Shown: positions 49,135 to 57,414, counted from the stretch's first letter. The stretch is DNA of 64,000 bases from Methylobacterium nodulans ORS 2060 (GCF_000022085.1 NC_011894.1:3623501-3687500), one strand, 5' to 3'. The notes: generated by a model from the letters alone, not told the origin. Numbers and translations are program-made.

Positions 49135-49471
49135 CACCGCCGGCGGTGCCGGCAAGCGGACCGAGGAGAGCTTCGAGCGCGTCAAGCTGCTCATTCGTGG
49201 CCCTGGTCAGGTCGGCGGTGAGGATTGGCCCGTTGTTCGGTCCAGTGTGGGCCACCGCCTGAAGGCGAGGGTGCATGTAGGGGGCAGCATCCTTGGCGAG
49301 CGCCGCGGCCTGATCCCAGCGCCGAGCCTTCGCGTGGCGGCGCATGGCGGTCAGCATCACTTCGAGGGGCGATATGCCCTCGGCCGATGCGCGGGCGACG
49401 ATCTCCTGCGACCGCCGCGTGATGGAGCCCTTCTTACGCCCGGCACCGGCGCGCCTACCGCCGTGCGCCAT
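49091..49471 (-). CDS. Terminase small subunit-like DNA-binding protein
   Basis: A 126-aa protein with a basic N-terminus (GGRRAGAGRKKGSITRRSQE) typical of TerS-like proteins, a helical middle (EVMLTAMRRHAKARRWDQAA) and an acidic tail. It precedes and overlaps terL, the standard position. It would recognise the packaging site. Confidence 0.78.
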   Translation of the reverse strand: MAHGGRRAGAGRKKGSITRRSQEIVARASAEGISPLEVMLTAMRRHAKARRWDQAAALAKDAAPYMHPRLQAVAHTGPNNGPILTADLTRATNEQLDALEALLGPLAGTAGGDAEDGEGGEGPADG

Positions 49472-49624
49472 CTTGAAATGCCTTGATTGTTTTCAAGCGG
49501 ACGCAGAATCCGCCCTTCGCGGTGGTCGGCACATCCGCCACCTGGGCCGGCAGGCACACCCTCTGAGGAGCGCAGCTCACAATCCGGTCATCCGCGCGCA
49601 TGGATTCAGAACGCTGTCCCAGAG

Positions 49625-50161
49625 TCAAGCGGCATCCAGCTGATCGGGTGTGAATTCTACGGGCGTGATCCGCCCGAAGATCCGCACACCAGCCTTGATG
49701 ATTCCGTTCGACAGCACCTCCTCGACCTCGGCGAAGAAGCTCATGAACGGGCCGTTGATGATCCTCCGCATCTCGCCGACCTGGATCTTCGCGGCTTCGG
49801 TGCGGCGCCTACCCTCCTCGGTCTCGTCGCGGTTATGACCTGCCAGCCGATCGGCGAGGACCTGCAGTGCATCAGCCGGGAATGGCAGCGGCCTGTCGAC
49901 GCCGAGCACGTCCAACACATGGTCGCAGTCGAACAGCACCGAGGTGCCCCGCCGCCGCATCGTCTCCTCGTCAAGGCCGGCGAAGACGTAGCTCGCGAAG
50001 ACCTTCTCGAAGTCATCGACCTTGCGCCCCCGCCGGACGGTCGTGACGCGGAAGAGCGGCAGCCAGGTATCGGCGCCCTCGCGCGCCAGGAGCTCCACGA
50101 CGCGGCGCTCCCGCGCCGGGCCGGTCTGGACGACGAACCAGGTCTTGGCTTGGTCGATCAT
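49625..50161 (-). CDS. NusG/RfaH-like transcription factor, possible late antiterminator
   Basis: A 178-aa protein. NusG N-terminal fold (AKTWFVVQTGPARERRVVEL; FASYVFAGLDEE) and a C-terminal KOW-like part (VGEMRRIINGPFMSFFAEVE; GIIKAGVRIFGRITPVEF). ATG 50161 has GGAGGA 7 nt upstream; an in-frame start lies 51 nt earlier. Host NusG is about this size, so this is a phage-specific paralogue. Position right before the terminase genes suggests it lets RNA polymerase read the late operon, as lambda Q does by other means. Confidence 0.8.
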   Translation of the reverse strand: MIDQAKTWFVVQTGPARERRVVELLAREGADTWLPLFRVTTVRRGRKVDDFEKVFASYVFAGLDEETMRRRGTSVLFDCDHVLDVLGVDRPLPFPADALQVLADRLAGHNRDETEEGRRRTEAAKIQVGEMRRIINGPFMSFFAEVEEVLSNGIIKAGVRIFGRITPVEFTPDQLDAA

Positions 50162-50266
50162 GCGACGTTCCTCCGTCCTGCGGCGCTTCCGGTTCCCACG
50201 CTTGCGGCTCATCTCGCGCCCCGATGGCTGGATCAGGCCGGCACCGCAGCGCCGGCCGATAGGGCC

Positions 50267-50701
50267 TCAGGCGGCGATCTTCGGAAGGCCGGTTCGGGCG
50301 CCATGCCGGCCCAACCCCGAGGCCTTAGCGAGTTCCGATCGATGCGCCGCGTAGTTCGCCGCGACCATCGGGTAGTCGACTGGCAGGCCCCACTTGGCCC
50401 GATACTGCTCGGGCGTGAGGCCGCGACCGGCGAGGTGGCGCTCCAGGGTCCGGTACGGCTTGCCGTCCTCCAGCGAGATGATCGCGTCGGGCGTGACGGT
50501 CTTGCGGATCGGCACGGGCGGGACGAGGGCGGGCGCCTCGGGCTCGGCCGGTCGGCTCAGCGCCTCGAGCGCGCCATGCACCGAGGCGATGAGGCCGGGC
50601 AGCTCTGCAGGGGGAACGGCGGTGTGGGCGACGTAGGCGCCGACGATGCGGGCGGTCAGGCCGGCGTGGTGGTCGGGCGTGGTGGTGGGCGTGTCGGACA
50701 T
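50267..50701 (-). CDS. Phage-encoded MucR/Ros-family regulator
   Basis: A 144-aa protein with the MucR core SVTPDAIISLEDGKPYRTLE-type sequence (KTVTPDAIISLEDGKPYR), GLTPEQYRAKWGLPVDYPMV, AANYAAHRSELAKASGLG. Like the chromosomal relative at 107-631 it lacks the zinc-finger cysteines. It probably binds AT-rich DNA. Its place between replication genes and the NusG-like gene suggests a role in timing, or interference with host MucR. Confidence 0.85.
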   Translation of the reverse strand: MSDTPTTTPDHHAGLTARIVGAYVAHTAVPPAELPGLIASVHGALEALSRPAEPEAPALVPPVPIRKTVTPDAIISLEDGKPYRTLERHLAGRGLTPEQYRAKWGLPVDYPMVAANYAAHRSELAKASGLGRHGARTGLPKIAA

Positions 50702-50766
50702 GGTCGGTCTCCGGTGTGGGGCGGCTCGGCCGCCCGGGTTGGCCCGCGGTGGGGCGGGATTCGGGG

Positions 50767-51165
50767 TCAGTGCAGGCTCTGCGGCAGGAGGTTGGGTGGT
50801 ACGCGGCAGCCGGGCGCGCCAGGTGGTGGGCCAAGAGCGGATTCCGGCCAGCGCGTCGGATCCTCCTGCCAGTTCGCAATGGCCTTCTCAACACTACTTC
50901 GCGGCCAGACAAATCCGCCCCCGAAGTCTATTCGTGGCTCTCCATTCGGATCTTCGGTCCGATGTAGCGTTTTGCCGCTCGTTCGCGCTTCGGATAGTCG
51001 TTTATCGAAGTAACTCAAGGACCCGACGTCTGGCTTGCGGGCCAGCACTTCACGAACGACGGCAACGATCAACTCGGGCTCGTAACCCTGAGCCAGCCAC
51101 ACCGCGACGCGGTTGGTGTCTGGCACAAGGCGCTGGGGGGCCAGTTCCTTGAACGCCTCAGCCAC
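50767..51165 (-). pseudogene. C-terminal part of frameshifted replisome-organiser-like gene
   Basis: 132 codons from a GTG at 51165 (VAEAFKELAPQRLVPDTNRV, WLAQGYEPELIVAVVREVLA). This looks like the C-terminal domain of DUF1376-type phage replication proteins, and has no ribosome site of its own. It is in a different frame from the N-terminal piece at 51069-51638; the break lies at three copies of a 7-bp repeat. One or four copies would join the two halves. Confidence 0.6.
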
Positions 51166-51638
51166 CCTCTTCCGGGTCTCGCGCGCGCAGCCAGCGCTAG
51201 CTGGCTTCTGGCTTCTGGCTTCTGGGTGTTAAGGCCCCCCTTATCCGGGGGGTTATCCCGGTCCGGAATTCCCTTTTGTTTTCTGAGGTTTGGGTTACCT
51301 CCCTTTTTGCCGTTTTCGCGCGAGATTTTCGCGCTCTTGGCCTCGCGGACCATGCGGCGGCTGTAGATCCTGCCGTGCCTGTCGCGGGTGAAGACGCCGT
51401 TCCGTGCTAGCTCGTCGAGAAGGATTTCCACCTCAGAGGCGTCACCGCCGGTCAGTCGGGCGATGTCTGATGCGATGAGGGGTCGGCCGTTCAAGACGAC
51501 GTAGCCGGTCGGGTCGGCCGTCGCCGCAATGCAGAGCAGATCCATCCAGAGCCCGCGGGCGGCGTACGAAGACGCGCGCACGCCGGGGTCGGACAGCCAA
51601 TCGCTCCAGTACCACTTGCCATAGACGGTGCCGGTCAT
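51069..51638 (-). pseudogene. N-terminal part of frameshifted replisome-organiser-like gene
   Basis: From ATG 51638: MTGTVYGKWYWSDWLSDPGV, a winged-helix-like region (SDIARLTGGDASEVEILLDE, LARNGVFTRDRHGRIYSRRM), the typical VREAKSAKISRENGKKGGNP segment and a basic linker. These are signs of phage replication-initiation proteins that load DnaB (encoded nearby). After the repeat QKPEARSQ at 51203-51223 the frame runs into antisense-looking sequence (RPGRGWLRRSRN), so the real gene continues in the other frame. Confidence 0.6.
51203..51223 (-). repeat. 7-bp tandem repeat inside a coding region
   Basis: Three exact copies of AGAAGCC (GGCTTCT on the plus strand). Because 7 is not a multiple of 3, each gain or loss changes the reading frame of the gene that spans 50767-51638. 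Confidence 0.9.
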
Positions 51639-52156
51639 GTGGTCGGCACCTCCGTCATGCGGGCAAGGCACCAATCGAGCGCCTCACACGCGCACCGCAC
51701 CGGATCCCGGTAGACCTCCGAGCCGGTGAAGCGCATCACCACACAGCCGCGCGCCTGCAGCGCACGGTCGCGGGATCGATCTCGAGCGGCTTGCTCCTTG
51801 GTCCGCTCATGAAACTCATGGCCGTCGCACTCGACGACGACCCGGAACACAGCGCCGTCCTCGATGCGCTGAACCGACAGGAGGAAGTCGGCCGGCCAGT
51901 CGAGTACCCGCACCTGCCGGCCGAGCAGCAAGTAACCGCGATGATTGAAGTCTGCGGCGTCAGGCACCCGGTCGCAGCCACCAAGGCCGAGCTGCTCATA
52001 TTTCGGAACGTGCGCGCACAGGCCGAGGATTGCCGCCAGGAACAGCCGCTCAATCGGGCTGTCTATTGAACGAGCAGATCCGTCGAACGAGGAGCGGATT
52101 TCCGCCTCGACCATCTCGGCGATCTGGGTGGCGAGCTTGTCGATGCCGAACGCCAT
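51635..52156 (-). CDS. PD-(D/E)XK-like nuclease (DUF559/Vsr-like)
   Basis: A 173-aa protein with RVLDWPADFLLSVQ, VFRVVVECDGHEFHERTKEQ and ARDRSRDRALQARGCVVMRF: Asp, then Glu-Cys-Asp with a basic following helix, the pattern of DUF559/very-short-patch-repair-type nucleases. Located next to DnaB. It may nick or process DNA for replication or recombination. ATGA-type overlap with the downstream gene. Confidence 0.75.
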   Translation of the reverse strand: MAFGIDKLATQIAEMVEAEIRSSFDGSARSIDSPIERLFLAAILGLCAHVPKYEQLGLGGCDRVPDAADFNHRGYLLLGRQVRVLDWPADFLLSVQRIEDGAVFRVVVECDGHEFHERTKEQAARDRSRDRALQARGCVVMRFTGSEVYRDPVRCACEALDWCLARMTEVPTT

Positions 52157-52159
52157 CGC

Positions 52160-53599
52160 TCACCACCGCTGCACATCGCGCACGGCCGAGCGCGCGACGC
52201 TGCACCAGAGCTCGACATTGCCGGTCGGCCCGAGGCGGTTCTTGCCCAGACCAAGATGCAGCACATGCTCCTGCTGTGCGGCCCGGTCGACAATCACGGG
52301 GTCACCGTCCCTGAAGCCCGGGGAATTCACGGTGTAGTAGTGCGGGCGGTAGAGCAGTCCGACCACGTCGGCGTGCTCCTCGATGTTCCCGGAATCGCGC
52401 AGGTCGGACATCAGCGGGCGCTTGTCCTCGCGCCCCTCCACACCGCGGTTCAACTGCGCCAACAGCACGACGCACACGCCGAGCTTCTTTGCCATCTCCT
52501 TGCAGGCGAGCGCGATCTCGCCGACCTCGTCTACCTTCTGCCCGCGGTAGCGATCGCTCGGACACACGAGGCCGAGGTAGTCGATCACGACGACGCCGAG
52601 CGGCGTGCCCGCCTTCCGGAAGTGGTCCTGGACAGCTTTCGCCCGCGCCGCGATCTGGGCGATGGTCAGCCCGGATTCGGCATCGAGGTGGAGCGGCAGG
52701 CGCTCCAGGGTGAGTGCCGCGGTCTGGATGCGCTCAACGTCGCCGTCGGTGAGTTCCTGACCCGCGAGGATGTCGCGATAGGCCAGCGGGTACTGCGACC
52801 GAGCGAGCATATCGGCGATGCATCGCGCGCCCAGCTCCTCATCATCGATTTCGAGACTGAAGAAAGCCGCGCCAGCCCCGCTCTTGGCGCTTCGACGCGC
52901 GATCCCGAGGCCGAGGATCGTCTTCCCCATGCCGGGCCTGCCGGCGAGAACGATCAACCGGCCCGCTCGCAGTCCGCCGCCAATGGCGCGATCGATGTCC
53001 TTGAAGCCGCTCGTCGGCACCGGGGAGGACGTCCCGCTGCGCGCGGCCGCGATCGCTGCCAGCAGTGTGTCCGTGATCTGCTGCAAGCCCTTCCGCGGCG
53101 CCGTGAGGCGCGACACGTCAAGCCGGATCTCTTGCAGCTTGGCCTCGACCTCGTCGATGATCTCGTCGGAGGTCACCTCCACGCCGCCGAACCGGGCGCG
53201 CTCCTCCATCCGTCGAGCGGCCTTGATGAGGTCGCGGCGGGTGGCGAGCGAGCGGATGATCTGGGCGTAGCCGGGTGCCCCAGACACGGTGGACGCCTCG
53301 GCCGAGAGGCGGGCGAGGTACTGGCTCACCGTCATGCCGCCGAGATCGGCGTCGCCCAGGTAGGGTTTCAGCGTCAGCGCATTGGCATTGAGGCCGGCGC
53401 TCACCATGGCCGCGACCTGCTGGAAGATCGTGGCGTGCTCCGGCACGAAGAAGTGCTCGGGGCCAACGAGTACCGAGACGAGCGCCAGCGCGTCGTTGTT
53501 GACCAGGATTGCGCCAAGCAGGGCCTGCTCGGTCTCCACACTGTGCGGGAGCGTCTCGTCGAGCGCAGGCGCTGCGAAGGGGACGATGCGGCCACTCAT
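52160..53599 (-). CDS. dnaB: Replicative DNA helicase DnaB
   Basis: A 479-aa protein with the N-terminal primase-interaction domain (LPHSVETEQALLGAILVNND), Walker A AGRPGMGKT at 219-227, RecA-like motifs (VVIDYLGLV; CVVLLAQLNRGVEGREDKRP; SDLRDSGNIEEHADVVGLLY). It unwinds DNA at the phage fork; the interrupted replisome-organiser-like gene would load it. About the usual length for phage DnaB. Confidence 0.95.
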   Translation of the reverse strand: MSGRIVPFAAPALDETLPHSVETEQALLGAILVNNDALALVSVLVGPEHFFVPEHATIFQQVAAMVSAGLNANALTLKPYLGDADLGGMTVSQYLARLSAEASTVSGAPGYAQIIRSLATRRDLIKAARRMEERARFGGVEVTSDEIIDEVEAKLQEIRLDVSRLTAPRKGLQQITDTLLAAIAAARSGTSSPVPTSGFKDIDRAIGGGLRAGRLIVLAGRPGMGKTILGLGIARRSAKSGAGAAFFSLEIDDEELGARCIADMLARSQYPLAYRDILAGQELTDGDVERIQTAALTLERLPLHLDAESGLTIAQIAARAKAVQDHFRKAGTPLGVVVIDYLGLVCPSDRYRGQKVDEVGEIALACKEMAKKLGVCVVLLAQLNRGVEGREDKRPLMSDLRDSGNIEEHADVVGLLYRPHYYTVNSPGFRDGDPVIVDRAAQQEHVLHLGLGKNRLGPTGNVELWCSVARSAVRDVQRW

Positions 53600-53784
53600 C
53601 GCCGCCCCCGCTCGTTCTCAAGCTCGCGGCTCACCGCCATCCACGCGTCGAAGGCCTCGACAGCGACGCGCATGTCGACGAGCCGCCCTGAGGACTGAGC
53701 GCGCTGCAGAGAGGCGCGAAAGGCGTCGTACGCCTCGCGCTCACGGGCGTCCGGCCGCGGGCAGAGATGGATAACCTCACCCAT
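53596..53784 (-). CDS. Small phage hypothetical protein
   Basis: A 62-aa protein (MGEVIHLCPRPDAREREAYD...) that is strongly charged and helical. The stop overlaps the dnaB start by 4 nt. Probably a small accessory of the replication operon. Confidence 0.6.
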   Translation of the reverse strand: MGEVIHLCPRPDAREREAYDAFRASLQRAQSSGRLVDMRVAVEAFDAWMAVSRELENERGRR

Positions 53785-54118
53785 GGCGGCGCTCCGCCGT
53801 CTGGCGAGCAGCCTCGGCTGCCGCCTCGAGCTCCTCGATGCGGCCGTGGATCATCCGGCGCACCTCGCGCTCTCCGCCGGGCAGGAAGGCCGCGAGTTTC
53901 GCCAGATCCGCAACAAGGTGCGCGGCGTCCTCAAGCGCGTCCGGAATGTCGATCCACGCCCAGTGGTCCGGCAGCTTGAAGGTCGGGTTGTCGGCGAAGC
54001 GGCCGAGATAGGACCAATACCCGAGCGGGTGGCGCAGGATGGCGAAGGCCATGCACTCGGCCATGCGCGCGAGCGGCACGGGCCGGGTCGGATGCTTCGG
54101 GTTGTAGGGCTCGGCCAT
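53777..54118 (-). CDS. Small phage hypothetical protein
   Basis: A 113-aa protein (MAEPYNPKHPTRPVPLARMA...) with an aromatic helical middle (ECMAFAILRHPLGYWSYLGR) and a coiled C-terminus (IHGRIEELEAAAEAARQTAE). Located between the split methyltransferase gene and the 62-aa gene. No family recognised. Confidence 0.65.
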   Translation of the reverse strand: MAEPYNPKHPTRPVPLARMAECMAFAILRHPLGYWSYLGRFADNPTFKLPDHWAWIDIPDALEDAAHLVADLAKLAAFLPGGEREVRRMIHGRIEELEAAAEAARQTAERRHG

Positions 54119-54120
54119 GG

Positions 54121-54475
54121 TCAGGCCTCCGCCAAAGCGAGCAGCGGGGCATCCGCCTGAACGCCGTAGCGGCGGGCATCGTCCGGGCGCGTGCAGCGGG
54201 CTCGGGTCCCGGGCGGGATCCAGGTGAACTCCGCGCGTGGCGAGCGATTGCGGAGAAGCCACACGCACCACGCATACGAGGTCGCCGTCGTGGCAGACGG
54301 ATCCCATCGGCCTTTCGTCATGGCCACGCGCTCGCAGAATTGCGCCACGATGGTCGGCGGGCGCTCGGCGAACAGGCGGCGGTGGCGCTCGCCACCTTCC
54401 AGCCAGGACGTCCTGACCAAGACGGCGACCCCGCGCGTGGCAATCGCCAGCCCCCTCTCCACGAAATCGACCGCC
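54121..54475 (-). pseudogene. DNA methyltransferase, C-terminal part (split by IS5-type element)
   Basis: From the codon for Lys next to the IS target: KAVDFVERGLAIATRGVAVL, TSWLEGGERHRRLFAERPPT, AWCVWLLRNRSPRAEFTWIP, stop at 54121. This is the target-recognition and C-terminal part of the enzyme. It rejoins the N-terminal piece (ending NPPFS) exactly in frame if the IS and one TTA copy are removed. Confidence 0.8.
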
Positions 54476-54478
54476 TTA

Positions 54479-55402
54479 GAGTCCGTTGGGAAAGGGTGGC
54501 CAAGAGAAAATGCGGGATGATAGAGCATGTCTGCTCGTCTCGAATGGATGAATGGCCCCTCCTTGGTCTGGACCGCTGCAAATCGGCCGCGCTATGATCG
54601 TCGCAGCCAGAGATACCCGAGTGATATGACGAACGACGAGTGGCTCACCCTGGAGCCACTGCTTCCTGTCGCGGAGGGGATCGGGCGGCCCCGGACCTAT
54701 CCTATTCGGGACATCATGAACGGCATCCGCTACGTGCAGCGGTACGGCATTCCCTGGGATGCCATGCCAAAGGATCTGCCGCCCGCCAGTCTCTGCTACG
54801 ATTACTGGCGGTTGCTCACCGATGGCGGCCACATGGACCGGATCAACCATCATCTCGTGATGAGGGATCGTGAGAAGTCCGGGAAAGAAGCCAGTCCAAC
54901 GCTGGCGATTGTGGATGCCCAGGCGGTGAAGTGTGACGCCCCGCAAGGCGAGCGCGGGTACGATGCGGCGAAACAAGTGCTGGGGCGCAAGCGGCATCTG
55001 GCGGTCGACAGCGACGGACGCCTGCTTGCGGTGATGATCACTCCGGCCAACGTTCAGGATCAAGAGGGCGGGATCCCGCTCGTCAAGCGCTTGGTTCGTC
55101 TCTGTCCCTGGATCAAGACAATCGTGGTGGACGGTGGGTACAAGGCCCGTTTCATTGAGGCGGTTCAGGCTGGCACGAGCCGTGTCGTGGAAGTGGTCGT
55201 ACGGCCGCAATTTGGGAAGGGCTTTGTGCTTCTGCCGAAACGATGGCGGATTGAGCAAAGCATCGGCGCTCTCACGGTGTCGCGCCGTCTCAAGCTGGAT
55301 TACGATACGCTGCTTCACATCTCGGCGGCGGCTATGCTTTTCGCCTCTATAACTCGGCTTCTCGCGTCAATCACTATGAAATGACCCTTTCCCAACGGAC
55401 TC
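54479..55402 (+). mobile_element. IS5-family insertion sequence
   Basis: 924 bp with 19-bp perfect terminal inverted repeats (GAGTCCGTTGGGAAAGGGT at the left; its complement at the right) and a 3-bp target duplication TTA on both sides (54476-54478, 55403-55405). It carries one transposase and interrupts a phage DNA methyltransferase just after its catalytic motif. Confidence 0.9.
54527..55384 (+). CDS. IS5-family transposase
   Basis: A 285-aa protein: MTNDEWLTLEPLLPVAEGIG, DIMNGIRYVQRYGIPWDAMP and KDLPPASLCYDYWRL in the N-terminal domain, then the DDE domain with TLAIVDAQAVKCDAPQGERG (D), TIVVDGGYKARFIEA (D) and RWRIEQSIGAL (E). A later in-frame start at MTNDEW (54626) is possible. The reading frame is intact, so the element could be active. 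Confidence 0.85.
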   Translation: MSARLEWMNGPSLVWTAANRPRYDRRSQRYPSDMTNDEWLTLEPLLPVAEGIGRPRTYPIRDIMNGIRYVQRYGIPWDAMPKDLPPASLCYDYWRLLTDGGHMDRINHHLVMRDREKSGKEASPTLAIVDAQAVKCDAPQGERGYDAAKQVLGRKRHLAVDSDGRLLAVMITPANVQDQEGGIPLVKRLVRLCPWIKTIVVDGGYKARFIEAVQAGTSRVVEVVVRPQFGKGFVLLPKRWRIEQSIGALTVSRRLKLDYDTLLHISAAAMLFASITRLLASITMK

Positions 55403-55725
55403 TTAGAGAAGGGCGGGTTCGTCACCACGAAGGCTGGCCGCAGCGCGCTCTCGCCCTCCTGAAGGAAGTCATGGACGCGGAAGCCGCGCCCATAATCGAA
55501 GATGTCGCTCGCCTCGACGTGCTGGAAATACTCGCCCAGCGGCCCGACCATGTGGCCCTGTCCGCAGGCGGGCTCCCATGCGTGGAGCGCGTAAAGCGGG
55601 ATCTCGCGAGCCCGCAGCAGCTCGCAGAGCGCGCGAGTAGACCAGGGAGGCGTCGGGAAAAACTCTAAGCTGTCAGGCGGCTCGCGCCGGCTCGCCATCA
55701 CCGCTCGGTGGTCGCGCGTCTTCAT
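55403..55725 (-). pseudogene. DNA methyltransferase, N-terminal part (split by IS5-type element)
   Basis: From MKTRDHRAVMASRREPPDSL with EFFPTPPWSTRALCELL, ALHAWEPACGQGHMVGPLGE (SAM-binding motif I), and AFVVTNPPFS (catalytic NPPF motif of N6-adenine methyltransferases), after which the IS begins. The ATG overlaps the upstream HNH gene stop (ATGA). The intact protein would be about 225 aa, a phage adenine methyltransferase that probably protected against host restriction. Confidence 0.82.
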
Positions 55726-56366
55726 GCGGCCCTCAGCGGTCGGGCGCCGAGGGGACCGGCCAGGAAGCGGCCGGCGTGCCGAGGAGCACGGCCGCAATAT
55801 GCCTGCTGTGCCTCCGCCGCGCCGAGGAGCAGCGATTCCGGCACGTCGACATGCGCCCACGCTGTTCGCGCAAGCACCTTGTTCACCGAATTGCGGTTCA
55901 TACCGAAGAGGTCAGCAATCTCCTCTCCCGTAAGGCCGCGTCGGCGAAGCACGAAGATGGCGATAACCTCATGCTCGTCGACGAGCCTCGCCGATCTGTG
56001 TTTCTCGCCGAGGAGATCGCGGCCGTGCAGTCTCCGGTCGGCGGCGTTCTCCTTCGCCGTTCCCCATGCGAGATTTTCCGGGACATTGTTCAGCGGATCG
56101 CCATTGAGATGGCGCGGGATCGCGCCCACAAACGGCGATGGGCCGTGGAACGCCTCGCAGATGAGTCGATGAAAACCGACCGCGAGCCTCTTACCCTTGG
56201 GCTGCCCGAAGGTGGTCTGCAGGTAGCGATATCCATTGCTGAACACCGTTCCCTTGATCTGGAGCGGCTTGCCATCCGCACAGGCCGAGCTGACGCGCCG
56301 GAGGTTGCCGAGGGAGGATGCCTCATAGATCGGCAGCGAGGGGACGAGGCGCCATTCCTCCTTCAT
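55722..56366 (-). CDS. HNH homing-type endonuclease with helix-turn-helix
   Basis: A 214-aa protein: NUMOD4-like opening (EEWRLVPSLPIYEASSLG), HNH segment (VGFHRLICEAFHGPSPFVGA, IPRHLNGDPLNNVPENLAWG) with the His-Asn...Asn pattern, and a C-terminal HTH (RRRGLTGEEIADLFGMNRNS). Start MKEEWRL set by the ATGA overlap with the resolvase gene. Likely a mobile endonuclease lodged in the replication operon. Confidence 0.82.
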   Translation of the reverse strand: MKEEWRLVPSLPIYEASSLGNLRRVSSACADGKPLQIKGTVFSNGYRYLQTTFGQPKGKRLAVGFHRLICEAFHGPSPFVGAIPRHLNGDPLNNVPENLAWGTAKENAADRRLHGRDLLGEKHRSARLVDEHEVIAIFVLRRRGLTGEEIADLFGMNRNSVNKVLARTAWAHVDVPESLLLGAAEAQQAYCGRAPRHAGRFLAGPLGARPLRAA

Positions 56367-56881
56367 GCGACACCTGCCCGGGCAAGACCACCGACGGCAA
56401 ATCGAGAGGCAAAGCGCGGCGCTTCCTGATGAACCGAGAAGGCCCAAAGCCCGAGCGCGTCAGCTTCATCCGAGGTCTTCGGCGCCCAGCCGAACCGGCG
56501 AGCGGCTGCGATCATGGCCTCCTTGTCTGCGCGCCCTGACCCCGCGAAGAACTTCTTCACGCTCTGAAGGTGCGCCTCCTTGCAGCGCACCTCCCGCACC
56601 CTGCACACGAACTCGGTGTGCCAAGCCAATCCGGTGAGCTTGCGCGCAGTGGCGAGCGTGGTCTGGCCGGCGAGGATCGGTGCCTCGAACACGATCAGCG
56701 CCGGGTTTTCCAGCGTGATCATGTCGAGCAGCCACGTGTTGAAGGCGTCTGCGAAGCGCCCGATGTCCTCGCCTGTCGAGGGCAGGACCTTCGTCCCGTA
56801 GGTCGGTTCCGACCCGGGCGCGCCGCAGGCCCAGCCGCAGCGCGTGGCGAGGTCGAGAGTGAGGATCTTGCGCAGGGCCAT
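56363..56881 (-). CDS. RuvC-like Holliday junction resolvase
   Basis: A 172-aa protein with the RNase H fold motifs: ILTLDLATRCGWACG (first Asp), LIVFEAPILAG (Glu), and the C-terminal SDEADALGLWAFSVH (Asp/Asp). This is the small phage crossover-junction endonuclease type used to trim branched DNA before packaging. Operon with the HNH gene and the GapR-like gene. Confidence 0.85.
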   Translation of the reverse strand: MALRKILTLDLATRCGWACGAPGSEPTYGTKVLPSTGEDIGRFADAFNTWLLDMITLENPALIVFEAPILAGQTTLATARKLTGLAWHTEFVCRVREVRCKEAHLQSVKKFFAGSGRADKEAMIAAARRFGWAPKTSDEADALGLWAFSVHQEAPRFASRFAVGGLARAGVA

Positions 56882-56884
56882 GGC

Positions 56885-57319
56885 TCAGTGCACCGCCTCG
56901 GCCGAGCCGCCCCGCTTCCGACCGGAGCCAGTGGGCTTGATGCCCTCCTTGATCGCCTCGGCGTTCGCCTTCGCGGTTGCGGCGCCCTCGTCCGCCGGCT
57001 CCTCCGCCCCGGTCTCACCGGTCTCGTCGTCTTCGAACATGTCGAGCTGGGCGTTGAACCCGAGCTTGTTGCAATAGTCGCGGAACGAGCGGATGAAATC
57101 GGCGCGCTTGTCCGGCTCCATGCGATTGCATTGCAGGGCCAGCTTGAAGGCTTTGCGGTTGATACCGTGCGTCTCCTCGGCATCCTTGATCAGCGCTCCG
57201 AGTTCGCCGCGGGACTCGTCCATGTCGGACTTCAGCCCGTCGCACCGGCTGATCAGGGTCTTCAGCACCTCATGATGCACGCCGGTCTTGCCACCGGCCT
57301 TGCTCATCCTCTCCGCCAC
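56885..57319 (-). CDS. GapR-like/DUF2312 DNA-binding protein
   Basis: A 144-aa protein. Helical N-terminal domain (HHEVLKTLISRCDGLKSDMD, GALIKDAEETHGINRKAFKL) followed by an acidic linker and basic C-terminus (PTGSGRKRGG). The helical pattern resembles GapR/DUF2312, which tracks overtwisted DNA at moving forks. The GTG start has GGAG at good distance; an ATG 12 nt later (57307) is also possible. Confidence 0.65.
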   Translation of the reverse strand: MAERMSKAGGKTGVHHEVLKTLISRCDGLKSDMDESRGELGALIKDAEETHGINRKAFKLALQCNRMEPDKRADFIRSFRDYCNKLGFNAQLDMFEDDETGETGAEEPADEGAATAKANAEAIKEGIKPTGSGRKRGGSAEAVH

Positions 57320-57414
57320 GACGTCGCTCCACGGTTGGGCGGCGCCGGGCCGCCAGGGTTATTCAGGAATCGGAGGTCTCATCGGCCCAGCCGGCAGGGG
57401 AGCGCTCGACGCGC

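Noticed and set aside
47662..49194. Full 510-aa version of TerL from 49194
   Set aside because: Would lie deep inside terS and adds a Ser/Pro-rich stretch with no ribosome site; a later start is more likely, although not certain.
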